DNA of 64,000 nucleotides from Alloyangia pacifica (GTDB taxonomy: Bacteria; Pseudomonadota; Alphaproteobacteria; Rhodobacterales; Rhodobacteraceae): NCBI RefSeq assembly GCF_020524285.1, contig NZ_JAIVKX010000009.1:124001-188000 (forward strand). The letters run 5' to 3'. The position numbers and the translations under genes were made by a program. This document shows, piece after piece, positions 36,814 through 46,520 of the stretch. A model generated the notes under the pieces. The model saw nothing but the letters and a program-made list of their open reading frames with translations. It was not told where the DNA came from and ran no database searches. Each line of letters begins with the position of its first letter. Within the stretch, counting starts at the first letter, position 1.

Positions 36814-36947
36814 GACAATCTCCTCTTCACGGGGGGTTTCGCGGGTCTGCGAAGGAAGCGCGACAGCGCGGTGCGCCCCGCGGCGGGCTTCAGCGAGACC
36901 GCGGGGGCGGGCTTGCGCGGGCGTGGCAGGGGCTCGATGCGCACCAT
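36810..36947 (-). CDS. Possible 45-residue basic, proline-rich protein
   Basis: ATG at 36947 lies three bases past the stop of the NifX-associated gene and its stop (TGA) overlaps the ATG of the CCE_0567-like gene by four bases, so it fits precisely between two coupled genes. The product is MVRIEPLPRPRKPAPAVSLK followed by 25 more residues, rich in Pro, Arg, Lys and Ala with no Cys and only one acidic residue. No ribosome-binding site is clear. It may be a real coupled small protein or a remnant of an N-terminal extension. I do not recognise a family. Confidence 0.4.
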   Translation of the reverse strand: MVRIEPLPRPRKPAPAVSLKPAAGRTALSRFLRRPAKPPVKRRLS

Positions 36948-36950
36948 GTC

Positions 36951-37424
36951 TCAGCCCTTCGCCGCGTCCGGGTATTTGTCGATGGTGGCCACCGCCGCCT
37001 CGACCAGCTTGTCGCCGGCCTCGGCCAGCTTGGCCCAGCTCTCGAAGCCGAAACGGTGCACGTCGCGCAGGTGCTTGGACACGACCACCAGCTTGCCGGC
37101 GATCAACACGACTCGGCCGAACCCCTCGTGGCTCATCTTCTGCATTTGGCTGGCCATGCAGCCCGAGCGCTTCTCGATCAGCAGGCCGACGGCGTCGTAG
37201 AACTTGCTCACCCGCCACATCACGTCGGGATCGGGATCGCCGATGATCGGGATGTCGCGGCGCTCGTCGCGGGTGACGATGAACTCGGACATGAGGTCAG
37301 CGTCGGACTTGTCGTCCCATTGGCCGTAGCTGTCCTCGGCGCGGATGACGGCGGCAAGCTGGGTGAGGAAATCGCTGTCCACCATCTCGCCGCCGCGCGG
37401 GGTCTCTAGGGTCTCAAGGGTCAT
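36951..37424 (-). CDS. NifX-associated nitrogen fixation protein (DUF269)
   Basis: 157 residues matching the DUF269 family always found after nifX: FLTQLAAVIRAEDSYGQWDD near 19-38, then KVVV-like GRVVLIAGKLVVVSKHLRDVHRFG near 102-125. Its start overlaps the nifX stop by one base. Function unproven; presumed FeMo-co assembly or trafficking. Confidence 0.92.
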   Translation of the reverse strand: MTLETLETPRGGEMVDSDFLTQLAAVIRAEDSYGQWDDKSDADLMSEFIVTRDERRDIPIIGDPDPDVMWRVSKFYDAVGLLIEKRSGCMASQMQKMSHEGFGRVVLIAGKLVVVSKHLRDVHRFGFESWAKLAEAGDKLVEAAVATIDKYPDAAKG

Positions 37425-37915
37425 CAGACGCTCTCCTGTGCGTAATCGTCCATGAAGCTGGGCTTGTCGAAGGTGCCGAGGATCTTGCGCAGGAAGGGCG
37501 GCGGCGTGCCGTTGAGCATCACCTGCACCTGCTCCAGCACCGCCTCGATCGGCTCGGGCTCCTTGCGCTTGATCGGATGCACCCCGGCCTTGACGATCTT
37601 CGCCGCCGAGGGGCCGCCGATGGCCAGCGCGAAAAGCAATGCGCAGCCGCGCAGCGCCTCGACCTTGGGGGTGATCTTGTCGTCCTGGTCGTCGTGCTTG
37701 CCCTTCTGCTTGGTCACATTGTCGAACTCATGCGCCTCGATGAAGCGATGGCCGGACTTCCAGACCTCGTAGACGGCGAACTTCTTGGCCGAGCCGAAAT
37801 GCGCGCCAAGGTATTCCATGTCGTTGGTCGCGATGGCGATGCGCAGCGGCGTCTCGCCCGGGGCCGGGCCAGCGCTGGCAGTGTCGCCGTCAATGACGCG
37901 TAGCGTGCGGGACAT
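37424..37915 (-). CDS. nifX: NifX, FeMo-cofactor precursor carrier
   Basis: 163 residues. After a 22-residue extension the NifX/NafY domain begins LRIAIATNDMEYLGAHFGSA, followed by GCALLFALAIGGPSAAKIVK. Binds NifB-co/VK-cluster and buffers it between NifB and NifEN. The start at 37915 lies inside the 3' end of nifN, an overlap of 26 bases in another frame. Confidence 0.94.
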   Translation of the reverse strand: MSRTLRVIDGDTASAGPAPGETPLRIAIATNDMEYLGAHFGSAKKFAVYEVWKSGHRFIEAHEFDNVTKQKGKHDDQDDKITPKVEALRGCALLFALAIGGPSAAKIVKAGVHPIKRKEPEPIEAVLEQVQVMLNGTPPPFLRKILGTFDKPSFMDDYAQESV

Positions 37916-39275
37916 GTTCGAACTCCTCTGCGATGGGGGCCGCGCCGAAATCCTCGGGGCGCGAGCGGTGGTGAAGCGATTGGACGGTCCCCGCGATCTC
38001 GTAGAGAAACGCACGGCTGCCGCGGTAGCCGACCCGGCAGGCGTCCTGCGCGCCGATCCGGTCGAAGATGGGAAAGCCCACGCGCACCAGCGGCGTATGC
38101 AGCCGGTGCTCGGCGTGGCGGCCGTGGGAATGGGTCAGCAGGATCTGCGCGCCATGGTCCCTGGCGCTGCGCTCGAAGTCACCCAGATCGCCGAGGATCA
38201 CCTCTTCGCAGGGCATGCGCTCGATCAGCGGCGAATGCTGCGAGGTGGTGACGGCGGTGACGATCTCGGCCCCCATGGAGGTCAGCGCGCCCGACAGCGC
38301 GAACAGAAGGTCCGGGTCGGCGCCGATGGCCACCTTCAGCCCGCCGGTGTGGAAATGCGCGTCGAGCGCGGCGTCGATCAGCCGCGCGCGGTCGCGCTTG
38401 ATCGAGGGCGGCGGGTCCTGCACACCCGACAGCCCCATGAGCGTGCGCACGAAGGCGTCCACCGGCTTCAGCCCGGTGACCGACTGGAACACCCGGTAGG
38501 GCACCATGGCCCGGTCCTCGATCATCTGCGCCGCCTTGCGCATCTGCTCGCCCACCGCCAGCGTGAAGGCGCTGCGCGAGATGGCCTCGATCTGCTCAAG
38601 CGGCGTGCCGCCCTGCGAGGTGCCGGACCAGTCGTCGCTGACGTGGCCGTCGAGCGAGGTGGAAATATCCGGCAGCACGATGGGCTCCAGCCCGAAGGCG
38701 CGGATCATCCGCACCAGCTCCTCGATCTCGGCGGGGGTGAGGTGCGAGCCGCAAAGCAGCGTCACCTGCCGCAGGTTCGGGTCGCGCTCGGTGACGCGCG
38801 GCACCAGCGCCCCCACGATGGCCTCGACCGCCTTGGCCCAGCCATCCTGCAGCGCGCCGTCGAAATCCGGCGTCGAGGCGTAGACAACCTTGGTGCCCGC
38901 GAAATCGGTGCGCCGCGCGACGATCTCCTTCAGTTCGCCCGGCACGTCCTCGCCCCGGGTCTCGGTCAGCGCGGTCGAGGCGATGCCGATGAACTTCGGG
39001 CTGGATTTCTTGCGCAGGTTCTCGATCGCCTCCTCGATCTGGTCGGCGCCGCCGAGGATGGTCGAGACCTCGTTCATCGCCGTGGTCTGCAGCGGCACGG
39101 CTTCCTTGAAGTGGCGCACGAGGTGGACCATGGCAAAGGCGGTGCAGCCCTGCGAGCCGTGGAACAGCGGCACGGATTTCTCGATTCCGAGATAGGCCAG
39201 CGCCGCGCCCAGCGGGGCCGAGCTTTTCAGCGGGTTGGTCGAGAGCGCGCGCTTGGGATGGGTGAGCCGGGCCAT
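37890..39275 (-). CDS. nifN: NifN, FeMo-cofactor assembly scaffold beta subunit
   Basis: 461 residues of the nitrogenase component 1 fold. LFHGSQGCTAFAMVHLVRHF near 37-56 carries the single P-cluster-type ligand Cys C44; PIFDRIGAQDACRVGYRG near the C-terminus is the family GYxG block. Forms the NifE2N2 tetramer where Mo and homocitrate are added. One base separates it from nifE. Confidence 0.96.
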   Translation of the reverse strand: MARLTHPKRALSTNPLKSSAPLGAALAYLGIEKSVPLFHGSQGCTAFAMVHLVRHFKEAVPLQTTAMNEVSTILGGADQIEEAIENLRKKSSPKFIGIASTALTETRGEDVPGELKEIVARRTDFAGTKVVYASTPDFDGALQDGWAKAVEAIVGALVPRVTERDPNLRQVTLLCGSHLTPAEIEELVRMIRAFGLEPIVLPDISTSLDGHVSDDWSGTSQGGTPLEQIEAISRSAFTLAVGEQMRKAAQMIEDRAMVPYRVFQSVTGLKPVDAFVRTLMGLSGVQDPPPSIKRDRARLIDAALDAHFHTGGLKVAIGADPDLLFALSGALTSMGAEIVTAVTTSQHSPLIERMPCEEVILGDLGDFERSARDHGAQILLTHSHGRHAEHRLHTPLVRVGFPIFDRIGAQDACRVGYRGSRAFLYEIAGTVQSLHHRSRPEDFGAAPIAEEFEHVPHATRH

Positions 39276-39276
39276 G

Positions 39277-40845
39277 TCAGCAATCCTCGAAATCGGTGTC
39301 GGAGGAGGGGAAGCCGGACACGTCCGGCGCGGCGCTGGCGATCACCTCGGCAGGCGGCAACGGCGGCACGAGGCTGACGGGCCTGCCCATGCCCGCACTC
39401 ACTCCGGTGACCGGGCAGGCGCCGGAATGGGCGGGCAGCACGCGCCCCTCGGTCAGCGGCTCATCCCAGGGCGCGGGGGCGCGCAGCTCGTCCCACATCG
39501 GGTTGTTCACCGCCCGGTCGATGGCGCGCAGCAGGTCGACCATGCCCATGTAACCGGCGTAGGGCTCATGCTTTTCCTGGTTCACGTCGACCCAGGGCAT
39601 CTTCGCCTTCAGCGCGACGAACTGGCTGCGCCCGCCCGACATCAGCACGTCCGCTCCGGCATCCTTCAGCAGGCGGTACATGTCCTTTGGCGCCATGTTG
39701 TCGAACATGTGCTTGTCGTCGCCCATGATGTCGACGACCCGGCCCTTGTCCTCCTCGGTGGCCTTGCGCACCGAGGTGCCGATCACCTCCATGCCGAGCT
39801 CCTGCAGCGCCGCCACCACCGACCAGCTCTTGTGCCCGCCGGTGTAGAGCAGGACCTTCCGGCCCGCGACGCGCGGGCGGAACGGCTCGAGCTCGGCCCA
39901 GATGCTCGCCTCTTCCTCGGCGATCAGCGCCTCGCAGCGGTCCAGCAATTCGGCAGCCGCGCCCTGCTCGACAAGGATGCGGCACATCTGGCGCAGGCTC
40001 TCGGAGGTGTCGGAGATGCCGTAGAAGGATCCTTCGAAGAAGGGGATGCCGTAGCGCTCGTCGAGCTTGCGGGCGACGTTGATCAGCGCCTTGGAACAGA
40101 CCATCATCGTCACCTTGGCGCGGTGCATCATCGCCACCTGCCTGTAGCGCGCATCGGCCGAGAGCGAGCCGAGGATGCGGATCCCCAGCCGGTCGAGCAG
40201 CGGCTTCACCTGCCACAGCTCGCCCGACAGGTTGTAGTCGCCGACGATGTTGATGTCGTAGGGCGTGGTGACCTCGGGCTCGACGGTGCCGATCACGTGG
40301 TCGAGCATCGCCTCGCCCGCCAGCTTGTTGCCGAGGTTCTTGCTGCCGACGTAGCCCGGCGCGTTCACCGGGATGCAGGGGGTGCCGAAGGTGTCGCTCG
40401 CCGCCTTGCACACCGCGTCGATGTCGTCGCCGATGAGCGCGGGGACACAGGTGGAATAGACGAAGACCGCGGGCGGATCCTCGGCCTCGATCACCTCGCG
40501 GATGGCGCGGAAGAGCTTCTTCTCGCCGTAGCCCATGACGATGTCGAGCTCGGTCATGTCGGTGGTGAAGCCGGTGCGGTAGCGCTCGGACCCCGAGGAG
40601 GCCGCGCCGCGGTTGTCCCAGCCATTGCCCTCGCAGGCCAGCGGCGCATGCACCAGATGCGCGACATCGACGATCGGCTGCAGCACGATCTTCGCCCCGT
40701 CGAAGGCGCAGCCCCCCGCCGCCGCGCCGGGCGTCAGCGGCTTGGCGCAGCCCTTCTTGCGCTGCTGCTCGCTCTTGTTGACGTTGTGCCCGCAGGCGGG
40801 CTCGTCGAAGACATCGGCAATCTTGTCCTTCAGGGCGTCGGCCAT
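39277..40845 (-). CDS. nifE: NifE, FeMo-cofactor assembly scaffold alpha subunit
   Basis: 522 residues, longer than the usual 450-480 because of a C-terminal tail of about 50 residues (after GRVLPAHSGACPVTG) rich in Pro, Ser and Asp. Cluster ligands C46, C71 and C133 are conserved, and C251 in TMMVCSKALINVA corresponds to the L-cluster ligand C250 of Azotobacter. It heads the nifENX operon behind a perfect sigma-54 promoter with GAGGAG as ribosome-binding site. Confidence 0.96.
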   Translation of the reverse strand: MADALKDKIADVFDEPACGHNVNKSEQQRKKGCAKPLTPGAAAGGCAFDGAKIVLQPIVDVAHLVHAPLACEGNGWDNRGAASSGSERYRTGFTTDMTELDIVMGYGEKKLFRAIREVIEAEDPPAVFVYSTCVPALIGDDIDAVCKAASDTFGTPCIPVNAPGYVGSKNLGNKLAGEAMLDHVIGTVEPEVTTPYDINIVGDYNLSGELWQVKPLLDRLGIRILGSLSADARYRQVAMMHRAKVTMMVCSKALINVARKLDERYGIPFFEGSFYGISDTSESLRQMCRILVEQGAAAELLDRCEALIAEEEASIWAELEPFRPRVAGRKVLLYTGGHKSWSVVAALQELGMEVIGTSVRKATEEDKGRVVDIMGDDKHMFDNMAPKDMYRLLKDAGADVLMSGGRSQFVALKAKMPWVDVNQEKHEPYAGYMGMVDLLRAIDRAVNNPMWDELRAPAPWDEPLTEGRVLPAHSGACPVTGVSAGMGRPVSLVPPLPPAEVIASAAPDVSGFPSSDTDFEDC

Positions 40846-40878
40846 GCTGCATCTCCTCGCGCGGTTCGAGGGTATTCA

Positions 40879-40893
40879 GCAAGCGCCGTGCCA
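40879..40893 (-). promoter_or_regulatory. Sigma-54 (-24/-12) promoter of nifE
   Basis: Minus-strand TGGCACGGCGCTTGC, an exact match to TGGCACG-N4-TTGC, 34 bases upstream of the nifE start. Confidence 0.92.
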
Positions 40894-40950
40894 AGTGGGA
40901 CACGCTCGGCTTTTCAGGGGTTTGGCCGGCACATCCCGGTTTGTCGCGCA

Positions 40951-40966
40951 TGTAGGCTTCGCGACA
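40951..40966 (-). promoter_or_regulatory. NifA upstream activator site of nifE
   Basis: Perfect TGT-N10-ACA, centred about 91 bases before the expected nifE start of transcription. It lies about 115 bases from the divergent DsrE-like gene, which has no sigma-54 promoter of its own that I can see. Confidence 0.87.
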
Positions 40967-41036
40967 ATGGCGCAAGCGCGACCCGCGTCGCGCGCCGATA
41001 CCTCCGACGCGCCTCCGCATCAAATCCCTATTTTAT

Positions 41037-41064
41037 TCTTCAATTCACATATATGATTACGTTG
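41037..41064 (+). promoter_or_regulatory. AT-rich promoter/operator region of the DsrE-like gene
   Basis: TATTTTATTCTTCAATTCAC followed by ATATATGATTACG (about 41031-41062) is strikingly AT-rich against the GC-rich surroundings and sits directly before the ribosome-binding site. A vegetative promoter is likely; sulfur-responsive ArsR-type repressors such as BigR/SqrR bind AT-rich sites in similar positions, but no exact match is claimed. Confidence 0.35.
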
Positions 41065-41081
41065 TCTAAGGGAGGAGACAG

Positions 41082-41516
41082 ATGATGATCAGGAGAACCG
41101 CGCTCGCCGCGCTACTGGCGGCTGCGCCGCTTATGGCGATGGCAGAAGGCAAGACCCACCACGTGGCGATCCACGTGGACCAGAACGACCCGCATGTTCT
41201 GAACATGGCGCTCAACAACGCCCAGAACGTCGCGGCCTACTATACCGAAGCGGGCGACGAGGTGGTGATCGAGATGGTCGCCTACGGCCCCGGTCTGCAC
41301 ATGCTGGTCGAGGGCAAGAGCCCGGTGAAGGACCGGATCTCGACCATGGCGCTGGAGCTGCCGATCACCTTCTCCGCCTGCGCCAACACCATCGCCGGGA
41401 TGGAGAAGAAGACCGGCGAGAAACTGGTGCTTCTGGACGAGGCCAGCGTAGTGCCCTCGGGCGTGGTGCGGCTGATCGAGCTGCAGGAGGACGGCTACGC
41501 CTACGTGCGACCGTAG
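41082..41516 (+). CDS. Secreted DsrE-family protein
   Basis: 144 residues with a signal peptide (RRTALAALLAAAPLMAMA) and a DsrE/DsrF-like domain: HHVAIHVDQNDPHVLNMALN near 26-45, VIEMVAYGPGLHMLVEG near 60-76 and FSACANTIAGMEKKTG near 97-112 with the conserved Cys. DsrE-like folds handle sulfur transfer or sulfane sulfur sensing. It is the only plus-strand gene between nifE and nifK and has GGAGGAGA before two adjacent ATGs (41082, 41085). Link to nitrogen fixation is positional only. Confidence 0.75.
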   Translation: MMIRRTALAALLAAAPLMAMAEGKTHHVAIHVDQNDPHVLNMALNNAQNVAAYYTEAGDEVVIEMVAYGPGLHMLVEGKSPVKDRISTMALELPITFSACANTIAGMEKKTGEKLVLLDEASVVPSGVVRLIELQEDGYAYVRP

Positions 41517-41530
41517 AGGACGCGAAGTCA

Positions 41531-41720
41531 GTGCGACCCAAGCCGGGCGGGTGCCTGCCCGTGGGGTGGCGCCGCAACGGTTGAGGTCGGCACCATATCC
41601 CGGCCACGTCCGAGCGACCTCAAGCCGTCGTGCCTCAGTGTCAAAGCGCCAGCGCGCCCGGACGGGCAGGCGCTCGCCCGGCGGCCTTCGGCCTTGATTC
41701 GGGCGAACTGGCGCATCCCG
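41531..41720 (-). repeat. Dispersed nif-boundary repeat, copy 2
   Basis: Fills the gap between the DsrE-like gene and the nifK terminator. Read on the minus strand it matches copy 1 over GCGCCACCCCACGGGCAGGC and flanks, and copy 3 over a GATCAAGGC(C/G)GA...GCCGCCGGGCGAGCGCC block and over CTGGCGC...CGGACTTGG-like sequence. No gene. Confidence 0.6.
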
Positions 41721-41727
41721 AAAACCA

Positions 41728-41755
41728 AACCGGCCGCGGTCTCCCGCGGCCGGTT
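41728..41755 (-). terminator. Terminator of nifHDK
   Basis: Perfect 12-bp stem (AACCGGCCGCGG / CCGCGGCCGGTT) with a TCTC loop, 20 bases past the nifK stop. On the minus strand it is followed by TGGTTTTCG. Confidence 0.85.
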
Positions 41756-41775
41756 CTCGTTCTGCCCTGCCCGGC

Positions 41776-43314
41776 TCAGCGGGTCAGGTCGTAGCTGTAG
41801 TCGGTCTCGCCCGGGATGATCGTGTCGTCGTCGAGCTTGTCGAAGACCGTATCCAGCAGCTTGACCAGCACGTTCAGCGCCCCCTGGTAGCCCATGGTCG
41901 GGAAGCGGTGGTGGTGGTGGCGGTCGAAGATCGGGAACATCAGCCGGATCAGCGGCGTGCCGGTGTCGCGCTCAAGGTACTTGCCGTAGGAGTTGCCGAT
42001 CAGCATGTCGACCGGCTCGGTGTCGAGCAGCGAACGCATGTGCCACAGATCCTTGCCGGCCCAAACCTGGCCCTGCTTGCCGAAGGGCGAGGAAGCGAGC
42101 AGTTCTTCCATCTGCTTGGCCCATTTCTTGCCGCCGTTGGTGGCGAGGCAATGCACAGGTTCGCCGCCCATCTCCATCACGAAACGTGCCATGGCGTAGA
42201 CGAAATCCGGATCGCCGTAGATGGCGTAGGTCTTGCCGTGCAGATGCGCCTGGCTGTCGGCCAGTGCATCGACCAACCGGCCGCGCTCCAGCTTCAGGCT
42301 GTCGGGGATCGCCTTGCCGGTGAGCGCGCTGACCTTCATCAGGAACTCGTCGGTGGCCTGGATGCCCATGGGGTAATGCAGCGCGGCGGTCTCCTGCCCC
42401 TTGCCGGCGATGTACTCCATGGTCTTCGGGGTGCACCATTCCTGCAGGCTGATGGTGGCCTTGGCGTTCAGCGCCGACCTGGCATCCTCGAGCTTGGTGC
42501 CGCCCGAGTACATGCGGAACTCGCCGTCCGACGGGGTGTCATAGACATCCGACACGTCCGACAGGAAGGTGAAGTCGACGCCCATCTCGTCCAGCATCCG
42601 CTTGATCTCGCGGTTGTTGCCCACCGCGAAGCCGTCGAAGCCGGGGATGATATTGAGCCCCGCGCCCTCGACCCGCTCGGCCTTGTCCCAGAAGTGGCTC
42701 AGGATGCCCTTCTGCATATTGTCGTAGCCGTCGACATGGGAGCCGACGAAGGCCGGGGTATGGGCGTGCGGCACGTCGAAGTCGGTGTCGACCGAGCCCT
42801 TTTCCTTGGCCTGCAGGATGAAGGAGTTGAGGTCGTCGCCGATCACCTCGGCCATGCAGGTGGTGCTGACCGCGATCATCTTCGGATCGTAGAGCGCCTT
42901 GGTGTTGGCGAGCCCGTCGACCATGTTGATCAGCCCGCCGAAGACCGCCGCATCCTCGGTCATCGAGGACGACACGCAGGAACTCGGCTCCTTGAAGTGC
43001 CGCGACAGGTGCGAGCGGTAGTAGGCGACACAGCCCTGGCTGCCGTGCACGAAGGGCATGGTGGCCTCGTAGCCCTGGCTCGCGAAAACCGCGCCGAGCG
43101 GCTGGCAGGCCTTGGCCGGGTTCACCGTCAGCGCCTCGCGGGCGAGGTTCTTCTCGCGGTACTCCCAGGACTTGGTCCAGTCGCCGATCTCCTTGACCAT
43201 CTCGTCAGGGTGACCGCATTCGAAGTTGATCTTCTTCTGGGCCAGCATCTCCTTGTATTCGGGCTGCTGGAAGAGCGGTGCGTGATCGAGCACCTTGTCT
43301 GCCGACTGGGGCAT
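41776..43314 (-). CDS. nifK: Nitrogenase MoFe protein beta subunit NifK
   Basis: 512 residues. P-cluster ligands are C70, C95 and C153, the same numbers as in Azotobacter. Blocks seen: [40 protein letters not shown] and [13 protein letters not shown]. The start at 43314 ([10 protein letters not shown]) has AAGGA upstream; the frame stays open a further 84 codons into the nifD-nifK spacer, but that part is low complexity and not nitrogenase-like. Pairs with NifD to form the alpha2beta2 MoFe protein. Confidence 0.97.
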   Translation of the reverse strand: MPQSADKVLDHAPLFQQPEYKEMLAQKKINFECGHPDEMVKEIGDWTKSWEYREKNLAREALTVNPAKACQPLGAVFASQGYEATMPFVHGSQGCVAYYRSHLSRHFKEPSSCVSSSMTEDAAVFGGLINMVDGLANTKALYDPKMIAVSTTCMAEVIGDDLNSFILQAKEKGSVDTDFDVPHAHTPAFVGSHVDGYDNMQKGILSHFWDKAERVEGAGLNIIPGFDGFAVGNNREIKRMLDEMGVDFTFLSDVSDVYDTPSDGEFRMYSGGTKLEDARSALNAKATISLQEWCTPKTMEYIAGKGQETAALHYPMGIQATDEFLMKVSALTGKAIPDSLKLERGRLVDALADSQAHLHGKTYAIYGDPDFVYAMARFVMEMGGEPVHCLATNGGKKWAKQMEELLASSPFGKQGQVWAGKDLWHMRSLLDTEPVDMLIGNSYGKYLERDTGTPLIRLMFPIFDRHHHHRFPTMGYQGALNVLVKLLDTVFDKLDDDTIIPGETDYSYDLTR

Positions 43315-43587
43315 GGCTGTGATCCTTCTGTTGGCCGTCCGCATTCCGAGACGCGCCTGAGTTGAAGAAAGGTGGGAGAGCATCTCCCGGATCATGACGT
43401 TGCGGATGAGGGCGCTGCGAGAGCCGCCCATCCCCGTCCGGGGCGCCTGGCGTCCCGGACCGCGTTCGTCCCGCTCCCGTCTTGCCGGAGGCGAGCCGCC
43501 TCCGCTGGCGGGCGCGATTGCGCCCACCCTCGGGCCGGGCGCGTCCCTCCGTTGCGAAGAGACCACGCCGAGTGCGGTGTCAGAGCC
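43315..43587 (-). other. Unusually long nifD-nifK spacer
   Basis: 273 bases between the nifD stop and nifK start, where most diazotrophs have less than 100. It is GC-rich with many self-complementary segments (for example GGCGGAGCC-type and GTCCGGGGC/GCGTCCCGGAC elements near 43430-43480 and CGGAGGCGAGCCGCCTCCG near 43480-43500). No promoter of the -24/-12 class is seen. It may fold into an RNA structure affecting NifD:NifK ratio, or be an inserted repeat. Confidence 0.5.
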
Positions 43588-45105
43588 TTACTCGGCAGCG
43601 ATGGCCGGCCCGGTTTCGGGCGCGTCCCACGGGGCGTCGTACATGCCCCAGACCGGGTTGTTGATCGCGAGATCCATGTCCCGCGCGAAGATCGCAAAGC
43701 CGTCGTAGCCGTGGTACGGGCCGGAGTAGTCCCAGCTGTGCATCTGGCGGAACGGGATGCCCATCTTCTGCACCGGGTACTTCTCCTTGATCCCCGAGCC
43801 GACGAGGTCGGGGCGGATCTTCTCGATGAACTTCTCGAGCTCGTAGCCGGTCACGTCGTCGTAGATCAGCGTGCCGTCCTTCACGTAGTGGCCGGTGCGC
43901 TTGTAGTCGTCGTTGTGGCCGAACTCGTAGCCGGTGCCGGCGATGACCATGCCGAGATCGTCATAGGCGGTCACCACGTGGCGCGGGCGCAGCCCCCCGA
44001 CGTAGAGCATCACCGACTTGCCCTCGAGACGCGGGCGGAACTTGGCGATGACCTCGTCGACCAGCGGCTGGTACTTGGCGATGACCTTCTCGGCATTCTC
44101 CTGGATGGTCTCGTCGAAGTTCTTCGCGATGGCGCGGAGCGAGGCGGCGATCTGGGTCGGGCCGAAGAAATTGTACTCCATCCAGCCGATGCCGTATTTC
44201 TCTTCCATGTAGCGGCAGATGTAGTTCATCGACCGGTAGCAGTGGATGAGGTTGAGCTTGGCCTTCGGCGCGCGCTCGATCTCGGCCAGGGTCGCGTCGC
44301 CGGACCAGTTGCCGACCACGTTGAGCCCCATCTCTTCCAGAAGGATGCGCGAGGCCCAGGCGTCGCCGCCGATGTTGTAGTCGCCGATGACGTTCACGTC
44401 GTAGGGCCCGGGCTCGTAGGCCTTCACCGCCTCGCTCTCGTCCTGCTCGAAGACCCAGTCGCGCACCGCGTCGTTGGCGATGTGGTGGCCGAGCGACTGC
44501 GACACCCCGCGGAAGCCCTCGCAGCGGACCGGCACCATGGTCTTGCCGCTTTCCTTCTTCTTCTGCTTGGCGACCGCCTCGATGTCGTCGCCGATGAGGC
44601 CGATGGGGCATTCCGACTGGATCGTCACGCCGTTCGACAGCGGGAAGAGCTCGTTGATCTCGTCGATGGTCTTGGCCAGCTTCTTGTCGCCGCCGAAGAC
44701 GATGTCCTTCTCCTGGAAATCGGTGGTGAACTGCATGGTGACGAAGCTGTCGATGCCAGTCTTGCCGATGTAGTAGTTGCGGCGCTGGGACCAGCTGTAC
44801 TGGCCGCAGCCGACCGGCCCGTGCGAGATGTGGACCATGTCCTTCACCGGACCCCAGACCACACCCTTCGAGCCGGCATAGGCACAGCCGCGGATCGTCA
44901 TCACGCCGGGGATCGACTTGATGTTGGATTTCTGGGTGTCGCATTTCGATGCGATACCGGTGGTGGCATCCGGCGCGTCCTCGCTGGGCTTGGACACGGT
45001 CAGATGCTTGGCGCGGCGCTTCTTGGCTTTCTCCGGGTAGGCTTCGAGCACCTCTTCGATGAGGCTCTCGTAGTCGTCCGGCCCGCTTGCGTGATCCTTG
45101 GCCAT
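43588..45105 (-). CDS. nifD: Nitrogenase MoFe protein alpha subunit NifD
   Basis: 505 residues. P-cluster ligands C74, C100 and C166; FeMo-co ligands C289 ([11 protein letters not shown]) and H456 ([11 protein letters not shown]); catalytic-pocket residues R108, Q203 and H207 are all present. The pattern (IHCYRSMNY with [11 protein letters not shown]) is Mo-type, not V or Fe-only. A charged N-terminal extension of about 12 residues relative to Azotobacter is seen. Catalyses N2 reduction with NifK, fed electrons by NifH. Confidence 0.98.
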   Translation of the reverse strand: MAKDHASGPDDYESLIEEVLEAYPEKAKKRRAKHLTVSKPSEDAPDATTGIASKCDTQKSNIKSIPGVMTIRGCAYAGSKGVVWGPVKDMVHISHGPVGCGQYSWSQRRNYYIGKTGIDSFVTMQFTTDFQEKDIVFGGDKKLAKTIDEINELFPLSNGVTIQSECPIGLIGDDIEAVAKQKKKESGKTMVPVRCEGFRGVSQSLGHHIANDAVRDWVFEQDESEAVKAYEPGPYDVNVIGDYNIGGDAWASRILLEEMGLNVVGNWSGDATLAEIERAPKAKLNLIHCYRSMNYICRYMEEKYGIGWMEYNFFGPTQIAASLRAIAKNFDETIQENAEKVIAKYQPLVDEVIAKFRPRLEGKSVMLYVGGLRPRHVVTAYDDLGMVIAGTGYEFGHNDDYKRTGHYVKDGTLIYDDVTGYELEKFIEKIRPDLVGSGIKEKYPVQKMGIPFRQMHSWDYSGPYHGYDGFAIFARDMDLAINNPVWGMYDAPWDAPETGPAIAAE

Positions 45106-45139
45106 CCTTTTGGCTCCTTCTCACAAATCTGGGGGGAAT

Positions 45140-45161
45140 GGCGGGCAGTCCCCTGCCCGCC
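45140..45161 (-). other. nifH-nifD intergenic stem-loop
   Basis: GGCGGGCAG and CTGCCCGCC form a perfect 9-bp stem with a 4-base loop in the 77-base gap between nifH and nifD. Such hairpins after nifH are known to protect the nifH message and raise NifH over NifDK. No T run follows, so not a full terminator. Confidence 0.65.
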
Positions 45162-45182
45162 GGTCTCTGCCTTGGGGCGGGC

Positions 45183-46175
<993 letters not shown>

Positions 46176-46213
46176 TTAGAGGTCCTTCGAAATCAGCAAC
46201 TTGAGAGAAACCG

Positions 46214-46245
46214 ACAGAGTGGAGGAAACCCGACAAAGCCCGACA
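46214..46245 (-). promoter_or_regulatory. NifA half-site cluster upstream of nifH
   Basis: Three TGTCG half-sites on the minus strand (ACA on the plus strand at 46214-46216, 46233-46235 and 46243-46245). None has an ACA ten bases downstream, and no TGT on the plus strand exists between 46141 and 46260, so no perfect NifA palindrome is present. Confidence 0.5.
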
Positions 46246-46276
46246 ATGGGGCCGTGGAGAGCTGCGCATGCCCGCA

Positions 46277-46457
46277 CGGGATCAAGGCGGAGCCGCCGGG
46301 CGAGCGCCGACCCATCCCCGCGGGCTGGCGCATTTGCATCCTCGCGCATCGGACAAGGGTCATCCGGACTTGGCATGGATGAAGCGCTGGCCACAATCGT
46401 TACCGCGCCACGGCACGGCACGGACAGGCGCCCGACCTGGCTCCGGTTGCGCAATCC
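46277..46457 (+). repeat. Dispersed nif-boundary repeat, copy 3
   Basis: Lies between the nifH control region and the peroxiredoxin terminator, in a 447-base gap without genes. It carries GATCAAGGCGGAGCCGCCGG, GGCTGGCGCATTTGC, GGACTTGGCATGG and GGACAGGCGCCCGACC in the same order as copies 1 and 2, with many substitutions. Confidence 0.6.
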
Positions 46458-46467
46458 CGAACGAAAA

Positions 46468-46494
46468 GCCCCGCCGCGAAGACCGCGACGGGGC
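46468..46494 (-). terminator. Terminator of the fdxC-peroxiredoxin operon
   Basis: GCCCCGCCGCG pairs with CGCGACGGGGC (one mismatch or wobble) around a 5-base loop, 27 bases after the peroxiredoxin stop. On the minus strand it is followed by TTTTCG. Confidence 0.8.
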
Positions 46495-46520
46495 ATAGTT
46501 TCCAGCCTTGGAAGCGCGTC

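Noticed and set aside
43315-43566. N-terminal extension of NifK by 84 residues
   Set aside because: The extra residues are low complexity and unlike any nitrogenase, and a good ribosome-binding site precedes the ATG at 43314. Kept as a spacer observation instead.
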